Positions 35,842 through 50,119 are shown, counted from the stretch's first letter. The stretch: 64,000 nucleotides of DNA from Malaya genurostris (GCF_030247185.1 NC_080571.1:166837047-166901046), one strand, 5' to 3'. Notes: generated from the letters alone by a model not told the origin. Numbers and translations: made by a program.

Positions 35842-36535
35842 GTGGTTAGAATCCAATTTCGTTTGCGATGATGAAGAGCAAGAAATATTACATTTTGCAA
35901 ATAAATCTGATCCTGATCCTGAAAATGACCTACCAATAATAAATCAGCCGAGTTTAACAGGTGTTCGCTGTGCTGCTCATGATGTTCAATTATCAGTACA
36001 TGACATATTTAAACAAAAACACTTATCGAATTTCCTCTTAAAAGTTAGGAAATTAGTTAAAAAACTACGTGCTCAACCATATATAAACGCTTTCAGAAGA
36101 GATAAAACAAAAAGTTTACCAATGTTGGACGGTGAAACACGATGGGGATCATCGTACTTGATGGTGAATCGCATTAACGAACATAAAAGTTTTATACAAG
36201 AGCTCTTGACAGCAGATCTTCAGAAAGAATATAATGAATCTTTTTGGACTACAGTTGAACGGTTCATTAGATCGTCGTTTCCTTTGTACATTCTAACTAA
36301 AAGGATTCAAGAAGAATCTCTTACCTGCGGTACAATGTATCTCTATTGGAAGGAGTGTTGCCTAGAGTTGGTAGAAATCAACGACTCGATTGCTAAGCAA
36401 TTACTGGATGCATTACAAAATCGGCAGGGAATGTGGTTTGATAATCCGGCATTTTTAACTGCTCTGTATGTTGATCCTCGTATGCACGAGTTCGAACCTC
36501 CAGTGTTATCTGAAGCTCAGAAAGACGTGGCAGTC

Positions 36536-37223
<688 letters not shown>

Positions 37224-37343
37224 TTGGTTATTACCATGAAGACATCATTTGCTTCCGCAATTCTGAGATTTTTGTGTAGGGAAAATTCTAAACCTACTTG
37301 TATTGTGTAATGGGGAAAAGGAACTTATATACTAACTTACTAA

Positions 37344-39966
37344 CTAATACAGAGAGCGAATCGATTCAATTGAAGATTGCATCGATTTTTGTCGGAATTT
37401 GCTTATAATATTATGTGACATTACATCTAATGGTTCTATATTTGTGAGTCTGTGTAACTCATTTGTACTAAACCAGGGAGGACGCTTCAGAATCATTTTC
37501 AGAATTTTATTCTGAATCCTTTGAAGCGTTTTCTTCCTGGTGGAACAACAGCTTGACCAAATTGGTACCGCATGGCTGGTTTGAAAATTTGTTTATAAAT
37601 TAACAATTTGTTTTTTAGACAGAGCTTAGAATTTCTGTTTATAAGAGGATATAAACATTTAATATATTTATTACACTTTGCCTGGATTCCTTCAATGTGA
37701 TCCTTGAAAGTGAGTTTTTTGTCATACGTTAAACCTAAGTATTTAGCTTGATCAGACCATGTCAATTCCAAACCATTCAATTTGAGAATGTGATTATTGT
37801 TTGGTTTTAGATAAGAAGCTCTTGGCTTGTGAGGAAAGATAATTAATTGCGTTTTTGCTGCATTTGGTTTAATTTTCCATTTTGACAGATAATCACTGAA
37901 AATATTTAAACTTCTTTGTAGGCGACTGCAGATCACTCTTAGATTTCTACCTGTGGCTAACAGACTTGTGTCGTCACAGAATAGCGATTTCTGACAACCA
38001 CCGGGTAGATTTGGAAGATCAGAAGTGAAAATATTATACAAGATTGGAGCTACACTCGAACCCTGCGGAACACCGGCTCGTACGGGTAGCAATTCAGATT
38101 TACAATTCTGATAGCTAACCTGAAGAGTACGATCAGTTAAATAATTTTGAATCGTTTTGATCAAATAAATAGGAAACTGGAAATCAGACATTTTTGCTAT
38201 TAAACCTTTGTGCCAAACACTGTCGAATGCTTTTTCTATGTCTAGAAGAGCAACTCCAGTGGATAACCCAGAAGATTTATTTGATTTTATCATGTTCGTT
38301 ACTCTGACAAGTTGATGAGTAGTTGAATGTTCATGACGAAATCCAAACTGCTCTGGTAAAAAAATTGAATTCTCATTTATATGAGTCATCATTCTTAACA
38401 AGATAATTTTTTCAAAAAGTTTACTGATAGAAGAAAGTAAGCTAATTGGGCGATAACTTGATGTTTCTGCTGGGTTTTTATCAGGTTTTAGGATAGGAAT
38501 TACTTTAGCGTTTTTCCATCTTTTTGGGAAGTAAGCTAATGAAAAACACTTGTTGAAAATTTTAACCAGGAGTCTCAAGGCAACATCGGGAAGATTTTTA
38601 ATAAGAATATTAAAAATTCCATCATTACCAGGAGCCTTCATGTTTTTGAGTTTCCTAATAATTGATTTAATTTCATCAAAATTCGTCTCAATAATGTCAT
38701 CGTGTGATAACACTTGGGTTGAAATATGATCATACTTCAGTGAGACTTCATTTTCAATAGGACTCACAACGTTTAAATTAAAATTGTGGACACTCTCGAA
38801 CTGCTGAGCTAGCTTTTGAGCTTTTTCACCATTCGTAAGAAGTATTTGATTTCCTTCCTTGAGAGCAGGAATTGGTTTCTGAGGTTTCTTAAGAACCTTA
38901 GAAAGTTTTAAGAAAGGTTTAATTTGTTCAACTTCTTTAGTGAAATTTTCATTTCGCAAAAGAGTAAATCTATGTTTAATTTCTTTTTGTAAATCCTTAA
39001 CTATGTTTTTCATAGCAGGATCACGAGAACGTTGATATTGTCGTCGACGAACATTCTTCAACCGAATGAGCAGTTGAAGATTGTCATCGATGATAGGAGA
39101 ATTTATTTTGGTTTGAGCTTTGGGAACTGAAAGATTTCTAGCTTCGATAATATAATGATTCAAATTATCAATTGCTGTGTCGATGTCCGCAGAATTTTCT
39201 AAAATAGTTTCATGATCCACATGATTTTCAATGTGAGATCTGTAATCCAACCATGATAGTTGAAAATAGAACTAATTGGATTAATTATAGCTTCGTTGGA
39301 AAGTCTGAATGTTACAGGAAGATAATCTGAGTCAAAATCAGCATGAGTAATCGGTTCACTACAAATGTGACTTTGATCTGTTAGAACCAGATCAATTGTA
39401 GACGGGTTTTTCACGGAAGAGAAACAAGTAGGATTACTGGGATGAAGAACTGTAAAGTAACCAGCTGAGAGTTGATTATGAAGTATTTTACCATTACTGT
39501 TATTTTGCCTACAATTCCACTGGACATGCTTAGCATTTAAGTCCCCTATTACGAAAAATTTCGATCGATATCTTGTAAGTTTTTGCAAATCGCCTTTAAA
39601 GAAATTTAATTGTTCGCCGGTGCATTGGAATGGAAAATATGCTCCAGCGATGAAATAAATTCCATGAATGGTTTCAACTTCGATTCCCAAGCTTTCAATA
39701 ACTTTAGTATTGAAAGAAGGTAAAATTCGATGTTTAATTTGCCGTTGGACAAAAATGGCAACTCCACCACCCATTCCAGTAAACCTGTCAAATCGATGAA
39801 CCACATAATGTGGATTACTTTTCAATTTTACATTTGGTTTAAGAAAAGTTTCTGTCACAATGGCAATATGAATTTTGTGAACTTTGAGAAAATTATAAAA
39901 TTCATCTTCACTCGATTTCAAAGATCGAGCATTCCAATTTAAAATATTCAAATAATTATTTAACAT
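37344..39966 (-). pseudogene. Juan-like ORF2 (endonuclease-RT), two frameshifts
   Basis: The ATG at 39966 opens the endonuclease (LNILNWNARSLKSS, IAIVTETFL, FFVIGDLNAKHVQWN, with SDYLPVTFRL where SDH is usual). A frameshift near 39235 leads into the RT frame, which ends as an open frame at 37499. It carries MKAPGNDGI, SSYRPISLLSS, FGFRHEHST, LDIEKAFDSVWH, AGVPQGSSVAPILYN and a catalytic box reading FCDD. A second shift near 37550 moves the last 65 residues (VPIWSSCC...IQNKILKMIL) to another frame ending at 37344. No RNase H is present. The single shifts suggest a fairly recent loss of function. Confidence 0.82.
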
Positions 39967-41440
39967 CACTGTTAAATTTTAAATTCATTATAATATTATT
40001 TGCAAATTTCCATCCGATTTGAAATGCTTCAAAAAGTGATGAAGTCGAATTCATTTGGATGACCATTTGAAAAAGTTGATCTTGTAGGTAGATCATTTTA
40101 TTTTCAGTTATATCGCCTAAATCGACTTCATTTAAAGAAGCGAATGGCATTGAAGGAATATTTGTAGGTAGACTGCCATTAGAAGAAGATGATTTGGCCG
40201 GTCTACCTATTAATAAATTGTTTTCGTTAGAAGAAGAACTGCAAGGCGGTCCTGTGTTTTGATTATTTACATTAGAAGAAATAGGAGATAGATTTCTACC
40301 TAATATACCAGCATAACTGACATTAGAAGAAGATGATGACGAGGTCGATCTACCTGTCAATAAATTGTTTTCGTTAGAAGACGAATTGGCCTTAGAAGAA
40401 TTTTCAGGTATATTCTGTAAATTTAAGGTCGTTGATTTGACTTGTTGTCTAAGCGAACGAGCGTTTAAATTTTTTTCCCTGACAGGACATTTCAAATAAT
40501 TGGATTTATGATTTCCATTGCAATTTGAACATGAAAATTTATCAGTGGTTTCATTCATTGGACAAACGTCTTTCGAATGCGATTTACCACAATTCAAACA
40601 CCGTATATCCATATGACAATTTTTGGTTCCATGACCGAAGCCTTGGCAACGACGACATTGCGTTAAGTTAGCAATACGATTATGCCGTTTATAATGTTCC
40701 CAATGAATTTTAATGTGGGAAATGAAACGTACTTTTTCTAAAGTTTTCAAATTGTTTACATCACTTCGATTGAAGTGTATTAGGTAAAGTTCATGGGAAA
40801 TTCCAGAGCGTGGTTTAGAAGTACCATTCGCTCTTTTTTTCATAAGTATTACTTGGGAAGGGGCAAAACCAAGCAATTCTTTTAGTTCATTTTTAATTTC
40901 ATCAATACTTTGATCATTTGATAATCCTTTCAAGACAGCCTTGAAGGGTCTGTCTGATTTTATATCATATGAATAAAATTTATGAAGTTTTTCGGACAAA
41001 TATCGAATAAGACGTTCGTAATCTTCCAATCCATCCACCAAGACTCGACATTCTCCTCTTCGTCCGATTTGAAATGAGACTTTTACTTCCGGGAGAAAAG
41101 TAGAAAGCTCAGTACGGAATGCTTTGAAGTCGGAAATCATCACCGTCACTGGTGGCATAGATTGATGTTTCTTCCCAGAACGACAAGCGTCCATTTTGGG
41201 AATTATTGAAGAATTTTCTTCTATGTCGCTACAATCGGATTCAGGAAGAATCTCGTAAATATTGTTAGACGGCATAGGATCAACGGAAGGGAAATCCGTC
41301 CGTTGTCTTTTATTTTTACATTCAGATTCTATAAGATCGTGAATGTTATTAGAAAAATGTTGAATAACGGATTGTGATTTATTCCGTATTGAATTATTTT
41401 TAGCCTTAGGCTTGTTGCCTTTCCGGTTGGACGCAGGCAT
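39956..41440 (-). CDS. Juan-like ORF1: gag-like zinc-knuckle protein, intact
   Basis: It is a 494-residue nucleic-acid-binding protein. It has a basic start (MPASNRKGNKPKAKNN), a central RNA-binding-like fold (VMISDFKAFRTEL..KFYSYDIKSDRPFKAVLKGL), and a gag domain typical of Jockey elements. Three zinc knuckles follow (CRRCQGFGHGTKNC, CLNCGKSHSKDVC, CSNCNGNHKSNYLKC), then a long serine/asparagine-rich tail. The stop overlaps the ORF2 start by 11 bases, consistent with reinitiation. No defect was seen. Confidence 0.88.
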   Translation of the reverse strand: MPASNRKGNKPKAKNNSIRNKSQSVIQHFSNNIHDLIESECKNKRQRTDFPSVDPMPSNNIYEILPESDCSDIEENSSIIPKMDACRSGKKHQSMPPVTVMISDFKAFRTELSTFLPEVKVSFQIGRRGECRVLVDGLEDYERLIRYLSEKLHKFYSYDIKSDRPFKAVLKGLSNDQSIDEIKNELKELLGFAPSQVILMKKRANGTSKPRSGISHELYLIHFNRSDVNNLKTLEKVRFISHIKIHWEHYKRHNRIANLTQCRRCQGFGHGTKNCHMDIRCLNCGKSHSKDVCPMNETTDKFSCSNCNGNHKSNYLKCPVREKNLNARSLRQQVKSTTLNLQNIPENSSKANSSSNENNLLTGRSTSSSSSSNVSYAGILGRNLSPISSNVNNQNTGPPCSSSSNENNLLIGRPAKSSSSNGSLPTNIPSMPFASLNEVDLGDITENKMIYLQDQLFQMVIQMNSTSSLFEAFQIGWKFANNIIMNLKFNSDVK

Positions 41441-42220
41441 TTTTGAAATTAATGAAATTTTAAATTAAATTAACTAGGCTAAATTAGTCTTCGATTAGAC
41501 TCCTAGCTAGCCTTAAAAAAGGCTGATTAATTTCTTAGTCACTCTAATATCACTCTTTGTATCACTTAGTCACTCTAATATCACTCTTTGTATCACTTAG
41601 TCACTTAGTTAGTGATTCAGGTAGCCTTGAAAAAGACTGAAGCCTTGAATCAATGAAACTCTAGGTAGCCAGAAAAAAATTCCAGGAGCCAAGAGCTATA
41701 CGCGTGCGGTGCGAACGACTGTTCAACACCGACTGATTTTATATATAAATGATTATATGCTTTTCAGCTCCATTTGATGACGACATGGAAATCTTTTCGA
41801 GTACTCAATGGAATTTCTTCGAAATCAGAAAATGTTTCACAAACACCATCTACCAGTGCAAGTAGTTTTTCGAGGCTAGAAAAACTACTTAAAAATAATC
41901 GACATTATGAGTCAACTGATGCGGGAGACATGGAGAAACGCATACGAAAACTTCCATTAGAAATGTCCGCGTCCCTTGATACTGATGTCATCCAATATTG
42001 GGAGTTAAGAAAACGGAGCGAAAAGGAGTTAGCGGAAATTGCACTTACAGTTTCTCAATTGCCGTGTACCCAAGTTTCTGTAGAACGAGCATTCAATGGA
42101 CTTGGTCAGATACTAACGAAGTCTCGTATGAAACTTGGACATCTTTCTCTTTCTACTATTTTATTTGTTAAAGCAAATAGTAACCTCTTCGATGAACTCT
42201 ATTTTCAGTACGATTTATAA

Positions 42221-43254
42221 CTAATTTTTAAAATAACACTGTGATATCCATTAATCATTGACTAAGAAGTATGTTTTTTATGTTTGTTCTCCGCGCACTT
42301 TCACCGCAAAATTAGATAAAAATGACTAATAAATTACTGTATTTACAGTATTGGAGTCCTACATACTTTTCTGTATTTTTTTTTTAATTTGAGTATGTTT
42401 TATCATTAATGGGCTGTCGAAAGTCATCATCGTAGCAGAATCTATCTCCGTTTGTATTTCATATGCGGTTTATGAATCTGCAATATATCTTATACTTTTT
42501 TAGGCATTATAAATGCCTTACTCTTTACTATACGGGGTTGAGTGTCATGTTTGCACGAACTAATCACACGGCCGACGGTATCGATCGTTGCTTCACACCT
42601 CGCATTTCATTCAGCAGCATTTCTGCTTCGATCGAACGGACTTACGTCATACATGATGCTATTTCCCATCTGCTGAACACAGTGTCTGTTTGAGTATATT
42701 AAGGTTATACAAACAATCTCAGGAAAACAGCAATTGTTGAAAAACGTAAAAGCAGTTTTCTCCACTATTGGTTGATGAATCGCCAAGAAAAAAGCATCAC
42801 TTTATTAAGAAAAATGTACAGAACAAACTGATATTTCTCTTTTGAATTTCCACTCAAAGACAGCGAAAAGAACTGCTTTTGCGTTTTGCAACAATGACTG
42901 TTTTCCTGAGAAGGTTAATTGCCCCTTAAATACCAATTAGCTGTTGATTATGATTCTCCGGTGATTAACTGGCTAATTTAAAACTATCTGTGTTAGATTT
43001 TCCGGACCTTTTTTAGCGTTTAAATATCGGTGATCTGTTGATGGAATTGCTACATTTAACTGGATTCAAAAACACTACTTTAATAGTGCACACGGTTATT
43101 CCACGAACGAAACGAAACGATTGTGTAATAAAGATAGATACTTCTTCTTCATCAAATTTGGGAAAAACACAATTAACCATCTTGGAGTAGATGCCCATAG
43201 TTACTATTATTAAACTAAACCATAATCATGTAATCTAATTGACATGTTTTGATC
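42221..43254. other. Intergenic after hAT gene
   Basis: No gene is seen. A short GC-richer block (42540-42700) has no recognised domain. The right terminal repeat of the hAT element was not found. Confidence 0.5.
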
Positions 43255-43350
43255 AAGCAAAATATTCTGGTTTAATGTTTGATAAAAATCTTGCTTTCAA
43301 GGATCATATAAAAGAATTTCAAACTACTTGGAATAAACCGCCCAAAAGAT
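43255..43350 (+). pseudogene. Short Jockey/Juan-type RT fragment
   Basis: The plus strand reads QAKYSGLMFDKNLAFKDHI, which closely matches QAKYLGLTYDKKLTFKDHI in the Juan-like ORF2 at about 37700. Only about 30 residues remain, with no flanking element ends. Confidence 0.7.
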
Positions 43351-43360
43351 TTAGAATAAA

Positions 43361-44439
43361 ACTGTCGAAGTAATCCCAGAGCGGCCTCCCAGTATTATAC
43401 GTAAAATTCAACTATAATATATGCAATCTTCTATTGCATCGATTCACTGTTTATGAAATTAATAATTTTTTTCGTTACCGTATTTTCGACCAAAAGAAAT
43501 GTAAGTTTACAATTTCGCGAAAACAAGTGATTTCTTAAATCATGTAAATATTAGAATCGAAAAGTCGTCAGTTGCGAACGAATTCTATGACGATTCCTTC
43601 GTATGTTTAAGAATGTTATTTTAAAATATTTAGTAGCCCTTGGCGAAAGACTTAATGATAAAAACCGAGGTAAAGATAAACCTCAAATACAATTCAATAC
43701 AAATCGTTTAGTAATGTGCGGAGTAACAAGTACTGGTTCGTAGTTTTTAAAAACAAACTGTATTATCCAATGTTTAATAGTCATCGTAAATAAACTTGAA
43801 TATATCTAATACTTCTTCATTCGCCAACCTTTGTTGAGAAATAAGCATTTACAAGAACCAATGCGAAATGAAACGACATAATACATGTCCGTAACACCCA
43901 TGGGTGAGTCGCTTAACACAAATGGTTTAGTGGAACCCAAAACCTAATGTCTTTTCAGAACGAAAACCAATGAGCCCCAGAGCGCTACGTATTGCGCTCC
44001 AGAACAGAAACGAAAATGCTCTATGATAAGCGGTCTTAGCCGACTGTCAACGACAACAAAAAAAAACGTTTTATCAGTGCCTCTGCAGTACTGACATGTC
44101 CACCACTCTGCCCTAAGCGACACAGCCCCGTATGTCTACGAATGAAGTGCACCACCGATCTCTGCCTCTTTCTACGCTTCAGTGAATCCGAAAGCTCTTT
44201 TCTTCCCACTCTAAATCGATCTAGTGCTGGAAAGAAACAGTAATTTGCTACACAATAGCTCATACGAACCGCAGACCAGTGAGCTCACCGGCGTGTACAC
44301 TTTGGTGAAAATCTCGGCGTTCACCATAGAGAATTTTAGAGTTCTTATTCAGCATTCTCGTGCGCTCAAGTGCCAGAGGAAAAAGAAAGTAAACAGACGC
44401 TCCCATTATGCGATCTCACAGCAAAGAACAGCAGTGTAT
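43361..44439. other. Intergenic
   Basis: AT-rich to about 43900, then of more mixed composition. No coding domain was seen. Confidence 0.45.
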
Positions 44440-45307
44440 ACGTGTAAAAGAGAAGCGCTCTCGTCGTGTTGGCCAGTGTGAGGGGAGTAAAAAATACTGC
44501 TCTTTGTCACACAGAGGAGATGGGCATCACTGCCCTCAGAGAGAGTGATAAGTTTTTGATCGTGAATATCTCCTGTTGTATCATTCAGTAATAGCCGTTC
44601 AACCAAGAAGGTTGTGTATAGAAGCGTACAGTTTAATAACGCTGGTTGGTTTACACGCGTTAAATACGACAACGGTTGAACTACAGGTAGAGACCTGTTG
44701 GCAGCAGCCGTTAAAACGTATAGTCGTGCTGCATAAGAGAGCCCTAGTGCTGGGCCAAGCTGGTGAAGGAAACAACAAAGGGCGTTTCCCAAACTCTACC
44801 CAGGCCGCAATATACAGCCACAAGTGCTAAGCAGGAGAGTGCAAAGTCACATCGAAGAAGAAGAGTGCAAAGGCACATAGAAGCAGGAGAGTGCAAAGGC
44901 ACACCGGTGCGAAGGCACTTCGGTGCAGAAGCATATCGGTGCGGAGCACGAGGAAGAAGGAGACAAGACAACTCGGTCTTTCCGCTGCCATACAAGACGC
45001 AGGTATACACCGGCGACCTGCGCTGGTTACAGCTGGCGAAGACGAAAGTAAATCGTAATTCGAGTGGTGCTGGATGTCAGGTAGCAGTAGCATCACATCG
45101 TATTCTATTGCAACAGTGAGCTTCAGCATTGTATCAACGTCCAGATACATCCAACAAGAACATCTAGAGCAACGAGGATCTACACGGCAGTGCAACGGAG
45201 ATAGACAACAATTTCAAGGTAGAAGTTTTTTCTTTTCCTTTTGATTGAGTACTGTGTAGTGTTGGTTTCAAATTTTATTTTAAAGTTTGGTTAAAAATTT
45301 TAATGTA

Positions 45308-46605
45308 ATGGATGAATCCATGGACGTAAATCCTAGCATGAATCCTATACCCCCACGAACGAAAAAATATCAGGAGAGCTCTTCTAGGCCTTGGATAGTC
45401 TTTTTTAGACGTAAATCAAAGCCATTAAACATTTTACAAATTTCTAAAGGTTTGACATCACGATTCTCCTCAATCAAAGAGATCATAAAAGTAAATAATG
45501 ATAAAATTCGTGTTGTAGTAAATAATTTGAAGCAAGCGAATGATATTGTCTCTTCGGAACATTTCAATAAAGAGTATAAAGTTTACATACCCTCCAAAGA
45601 TGTCGAAATTGACGGTGTTGTTACCGAAGCGAGTCTTTCGGTAGATGATTTACTCAAGCATGGTGTTGGTCGTTTCAAGAACTCTATGCTTGAGGGTGTG
45701 AAAATACTGGAGTGCAAACAACTGTACTCAGTAGTTCATGAAGAGGAAAAAAAGGTTTATCGCCCATCAGACTCGTTTCGAGTGACATTTGCCGGGTTTG
45801 CGTTGCCGTCCCATGTCTATGTCGATAAAATTCGCCTCCCTGTTCGGCTTTTTGTTCCAAATGTGATGAATTGTACGAACTGCAAAAAATTCGGCCACAC
45901 AGCTACTTACTGTAGTAATAAACCAAAATGTATTAAGTGTGAAGGGCCTCATAAAGATAATGATTGCAACAAGGAAATTGAAAAATGTATTTATTGTGGG
46001 AACAGTCCTCATGATGATATTTTAGTATGCACTGCATTTAAAGTGCACAAAGACAAAATTAAGCTTTCTTTAAAAGCACGGTCTAAGCGCACATATGCAG
46101 AAATGCTTAAAACGGTCATTGATGTCCCCCCTTTGGAAACCGAAAACGGATTTTCAAATCTAGAGGAACCAGAGGACTCTGACTCTGACGAAAATAGTGA
46201 AGGTAATTCGTTTATCACTACCCAGTTTATCACTAGTCAGTTATGAAAAAGAAGTCTTCCTCCAAATTACCAAAAAAGACACCTAAAATTTCTTCCTCAA
46301 AAAAAGATTCCCGTGTTAAACAAAAAAAGTCAAAACCAAAGACTGTGCCTCCTGGTTTGTCAAATTCACAAACCAATCCAGGATCTAGCACAGAAAAAGA
46401 TAATAATCCAGTGGGCTCCATTTCACAGCCACCAACAGGATTACTGAAGTTTTCGGAAATTGTTGAATGGATTTTCTCAGCATTCAATACCTCTGAACCC
46501 TTAAAGACCCTCATAATGGCATTCCTTCCAATAGCTAGAACCTTTTTGAAGCAGTTATCAGCTCAATGGCCAATTGTCTCAGGTTTTGTATCTTTTGATG
46601 GATAA
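45308..46605 (+). pseudogene. I-clade ORF1 (zinc-knuckle protein), one frameshift
   Basis: The ATG at 45308 begins MDESMDVNPSMNP. The protein has an N-terminal domain (LNILQISKGLTSRFSSIKE) and three zinc knuckles (CTNCKKFGHTATYC, CIKCEGPHKDNDC, CIYCGNSPHDDILVC). The first frame stops at 46246, where ATG of a second frame overlaps (ATGA). The second frame (46243-46605: lysine-rich, then ILSAFN-like helices) ends SFDG at the exact overlap with ORF2, so I read it as the shifted C-terminus of the same protein. Reinitiation as a separate ORF is the alternative. Confidence 0.75.
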
Positions 46606-49600
46606 TTTATCACCCGTCGCAAATGATACAATCACTGTCCTGCAGTGGAATTGTCGAAGCATCATGCCAAAACTTGATTCATTTAAAATCTTATTGCATA
46701 GTCAAAAATGTGATGTATTTGCTTTATGCGAAACATGGCTTACTTCAAACATAGCTTTAAATTTTAATGATTTTAACATTATACGTCTCGATAGAGACTC
46801 TCCGTATGGTGGAGTGCTTTTGGGAATTAAGAAATGCTATTCCTTTTATAGATTAAACATCCCTTCAACTTCTAGTATAGAAGTTGTTGCTTGCCAAATA
46901 AACATTAAAGGCAAAGATATTTGCATAGCTTCGGTTTATATTCCTCCAAACGCACAAGTTGGACAGCAACAGCTTAATGAAATGGTTGAAGCCCTTCCTG
47001 CTCCACGATTGATTCTGGGGGATTTTAATTCGCACGATATTATGAGGGGTTCCGTTTACAATGATAGCAGATCATCTTTAATACAAAACATTTGTGACAA
47101 TTTTAGCATGACGGTATTAAATATGGGTAGCATGACACGGATCCCAAGACCTCCGGCACGCCCAAGTGCATTAGATCTATCTCTTTGCTCAACATCAATT
47201 CGATTGCACCTGGAAAATATTGCCTGATTTACACGGTAGCGATCATTTACCAATCATCATCTCAATTAGCAGTAGCAATTGCATTGCTACTTCAGCTAGT
47301 ATTCCATATGATTTGACAAAAAATATCGACTGGATTAAATACCAAAGTAGTATCACTAGTATTTTGAATTCAATAGAAGAGCTCCCTCCACTTGAAGAAT
47401 ATGACTTCCTCATTTGTTCGATTCTGGAGGCAGCAGAACAATCCCAAACTAAACGCTTTCCTGGGCCAACGACTAACAGAAGGCCTCCCAACCCCTGGTG
47501 GGACAAAGAGTGCTCAGAGGCTAAACTCGCAAAACAAAATGCTTGCAAGACGTTTCTAAAACGGGGAGGAGGAACTCCTCAGAATTTTGAAAAACTTATG
47601 GTTTTCGAAACCAAGTACAAGAGCATACTTCGAGCCAAAAAATGTAGCTATTGGAGACATTTTGTCGAAGGTTTGTCAAGAGAAACCTCAATGAGCACTC
47701 TTTGGAACACGGCCAGACGAATGAGGAATCGTAACTTGGGCAATGAGAGTGATGAATACTCGAACCGATGGATATTTGACTTTGCTAGGAAAGTTTGCCC
47801 AGATTCTGTTCCTACGCAGAGCATTATACGGGAATCTCCTCCAAATAATGGTTTTATTAATAACCCATTTTCAATGATGGAATTTTCTATAGCACTCTTG
47901 TCTTGTAACAATAACGCTCCTGGGTTGGACAGAATTAAATTTAACTTGGTGAAGAATCTGCCCGACCTCGCAAAAAGAAGTTTGTTGGAATTGTTCAACA
48001 AGTTTCTTGAGCAAAATATTGTTCCACCTGAATGGAGACATGTGAAAGTTATCACCATTCAAAAGCCGGGGAAACCAGCTTCCAATCACAACTCATATAG
48101 ACCCATTGCGATGTTGTCCTGCATCAGAAAATTGTTCGAAAAAATTATTCTACGACGTCTCGACACTTGGGTCAGAGAAAACAGAGTTAGTCGTCTTTTC
48201 AAGAAAGCAAGATCCCGCGCAGCTTCAGCTCCATATGATGGGAAGAATGATCCAACAGGTTTTAACTTTTAAATACCTCGGGGTGTGGTTCGATTCCAAA
48301 TGCACGTGGGGAGGACACATCAGGTATCTGATAACGAAATGCCAACAAAGAGTAAATTTTCTTCGAACAATAACAGGATCTTGGTGGGGTGCTCATCCGC
48401 AAGATCTAATAAAATTGTATCAAACAACGATACTTTCAGTGATGGAATATGGATGCGTTTGTTTTCGTTCCGCTGCAAACTCTCATATTATCAAACTTGA
48501 GCGAATTCAGTACCGTTGTTTGCGAATTGCCTTAGGCTGCATGCATTCGACACATACAAAGAGTCTTGAAGCTCTGGCGGGAGTTCTTCCATTAAAAGAT
48601 CGATTTTGTGAGCTTTCATCACGCCTGCTAATAAGATGTGAGGTGCTGAATCCCATGGTAATTAATAATTTCGAACGACTAGTCGAGCTTCGATCTCAAA
48701 CAAAATTCATGACAGTATATTTTAACCATATGTCACAGGAAATCAACCCTTCAAGATATATTCCTATCCGTGTCAGCATCCTAAGTGCCCCTGACTCAAC
48801 TTTATTTTTCGATACATCCATGCAGCGTGAAGTGCGTGGAATCCTGGATCATCTACTTTCGACGGAAATCCCAAAAATATTTTCAAGTAAGTTCAGGCAT
48901 ATTGACTCTGAGAAAACGTTTTACACGGACGGATCGCGAATTGAAGAAGCGGCAGGGTTTGGTATGTTCAACAATAATGTTTCGGCCTCATTTAGGCTTC
49001 AAGAACCTGCATCTGTTTATATAGCAGAGCTAGCAGCAGTTCATTACAGTTTGAGTGTAATCGTCACATTAATTCCAAATCATTATTTCCTCTTCACAGA
49101 TAGTCTGAGTGCAATTGAAGCCATTCGCTCAAACATGACTGGCAAGACTGAACCGTTTTTCCTGGGCAAAATAAAACAGTGCCTGAACGACCTATTGAAC
49201 AATAATTATCTAATCACTATAGTCTGGGTCCCGGCTCATTGCTCCATTCCTGGCAATGAAAGAGCCGATATTTTAGCCAAACGTGGTGCTATTGAGGGTG
49301 AAATTTATGAGAGACCAATTGCTTTCAACGAATTCTATAGCTCGTCTCGCCAAAGAACACTTGCCAGCTGGCAAGCTTCTTGGGATAAAGATGATCTGGG
49401 TCGGTGGATGCACTCAATTATTCCGAAAATATCGACAAAGGCATGGTTCAGGGGACTGGATGTGAGTAGGGATTTCATTCGTGTGATGTCCAGACTCATG
49501 TCCAATCACTACACGTTAGATGCACATCTTCTTCGAATTGGGCTCTCCGAGACTAATCATTGTGCTTGCGGAGAAGGGTATCGGGATATTGATCATGTCG

Positions 49601-49767
49601 TTTGGACATGCGTGGAGTATCGTGATGTCAGATCTCAACTAATAAATTCTTTGCGTACCCAAGGTAGACTATCCAATATCCCAGTACGAGACATTCTTGC
49701 TTGTCGTGACCTTTCATACATGAAACTTATTTATCATTTCATAAAGAAAATTGGAGTTTCAATTTAA
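46598..49767 (+). pseudogene. I-clade ORF2: endonuclease, truncated RT, RNase H
   Basis: The ATG at 46598 overlaps the ORF1 stop (ATGGATAA). The endonuclease has VLQWNCRSI, FALCETWL, LILGDFNSHD, and, after a frameshift near 47200, HGSDHLPIIIS. The RT starts (NNAPGLDRIKFN, NSYRPIAML) but after DTWVREN (about 48180) jumps directly to a post-palm block (TELVVFSRK), so the catalytic YADD region and roughly 300 residues are missing. The thumb (LTFKYLGVWFDSKCTWGGH) is followed by RNase H with FYTDGSR, ELAAVHYSL, LFTDSLSAIEA and GNERADILAK, then a C-terminal zinc-like HCACGEGYRDIDHVVWTC. It cannot reverse transcribe. Confidence 0.85.
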
Positions 49768-50119
49768 TAAAGGCCCCTTTCAAGACTTAGTTCTGATCCC
49801 AGCTGCGTCCATGAGTTCAACCAATAGCTAAATTAGAATAAAAATAATGTAATGATACAAACAAACTCGAAACAGTTTATGAAATAATCAACAAAATGTC
49901 TGAAAATAACAGCTTATTTTATAATTTATAGAAGTTAATCGTTTGGTTCAAATAATATTTCCGAGTAGATTCCATAATTAATGACGAGTTACCTAAGATG
50001 ATAGTTAAGTAATAAGAGAATATGTTTTAATAAATTCAAAACGTTGTGACTATGTTAGAATTAAATTAGGATAAGAAACTAAAGCAATCCTAAACATTTC
50101 TTTATCACAATGATGTGGT

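Larger units (their letters stand above)
44440..50095 (+). mobile_element. I-clade LINE with internal RT deletion
   Basis: It has a 5' leader (start uncertain, 44230-44540), ORF1 (45308-46605), ORF2 (46598-49767) with endonuclease, partial RT and RNase H, and a 3' UTR of about 330 bases. RNase H and the ORF1 zinc knuckles fit the I clade. The leader has repeated AGAGTGCAAAGGCACA units (44840-44930). The 3' end lies about 25 bases from a histone 3' stem-loop. Confidence 0.8.
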
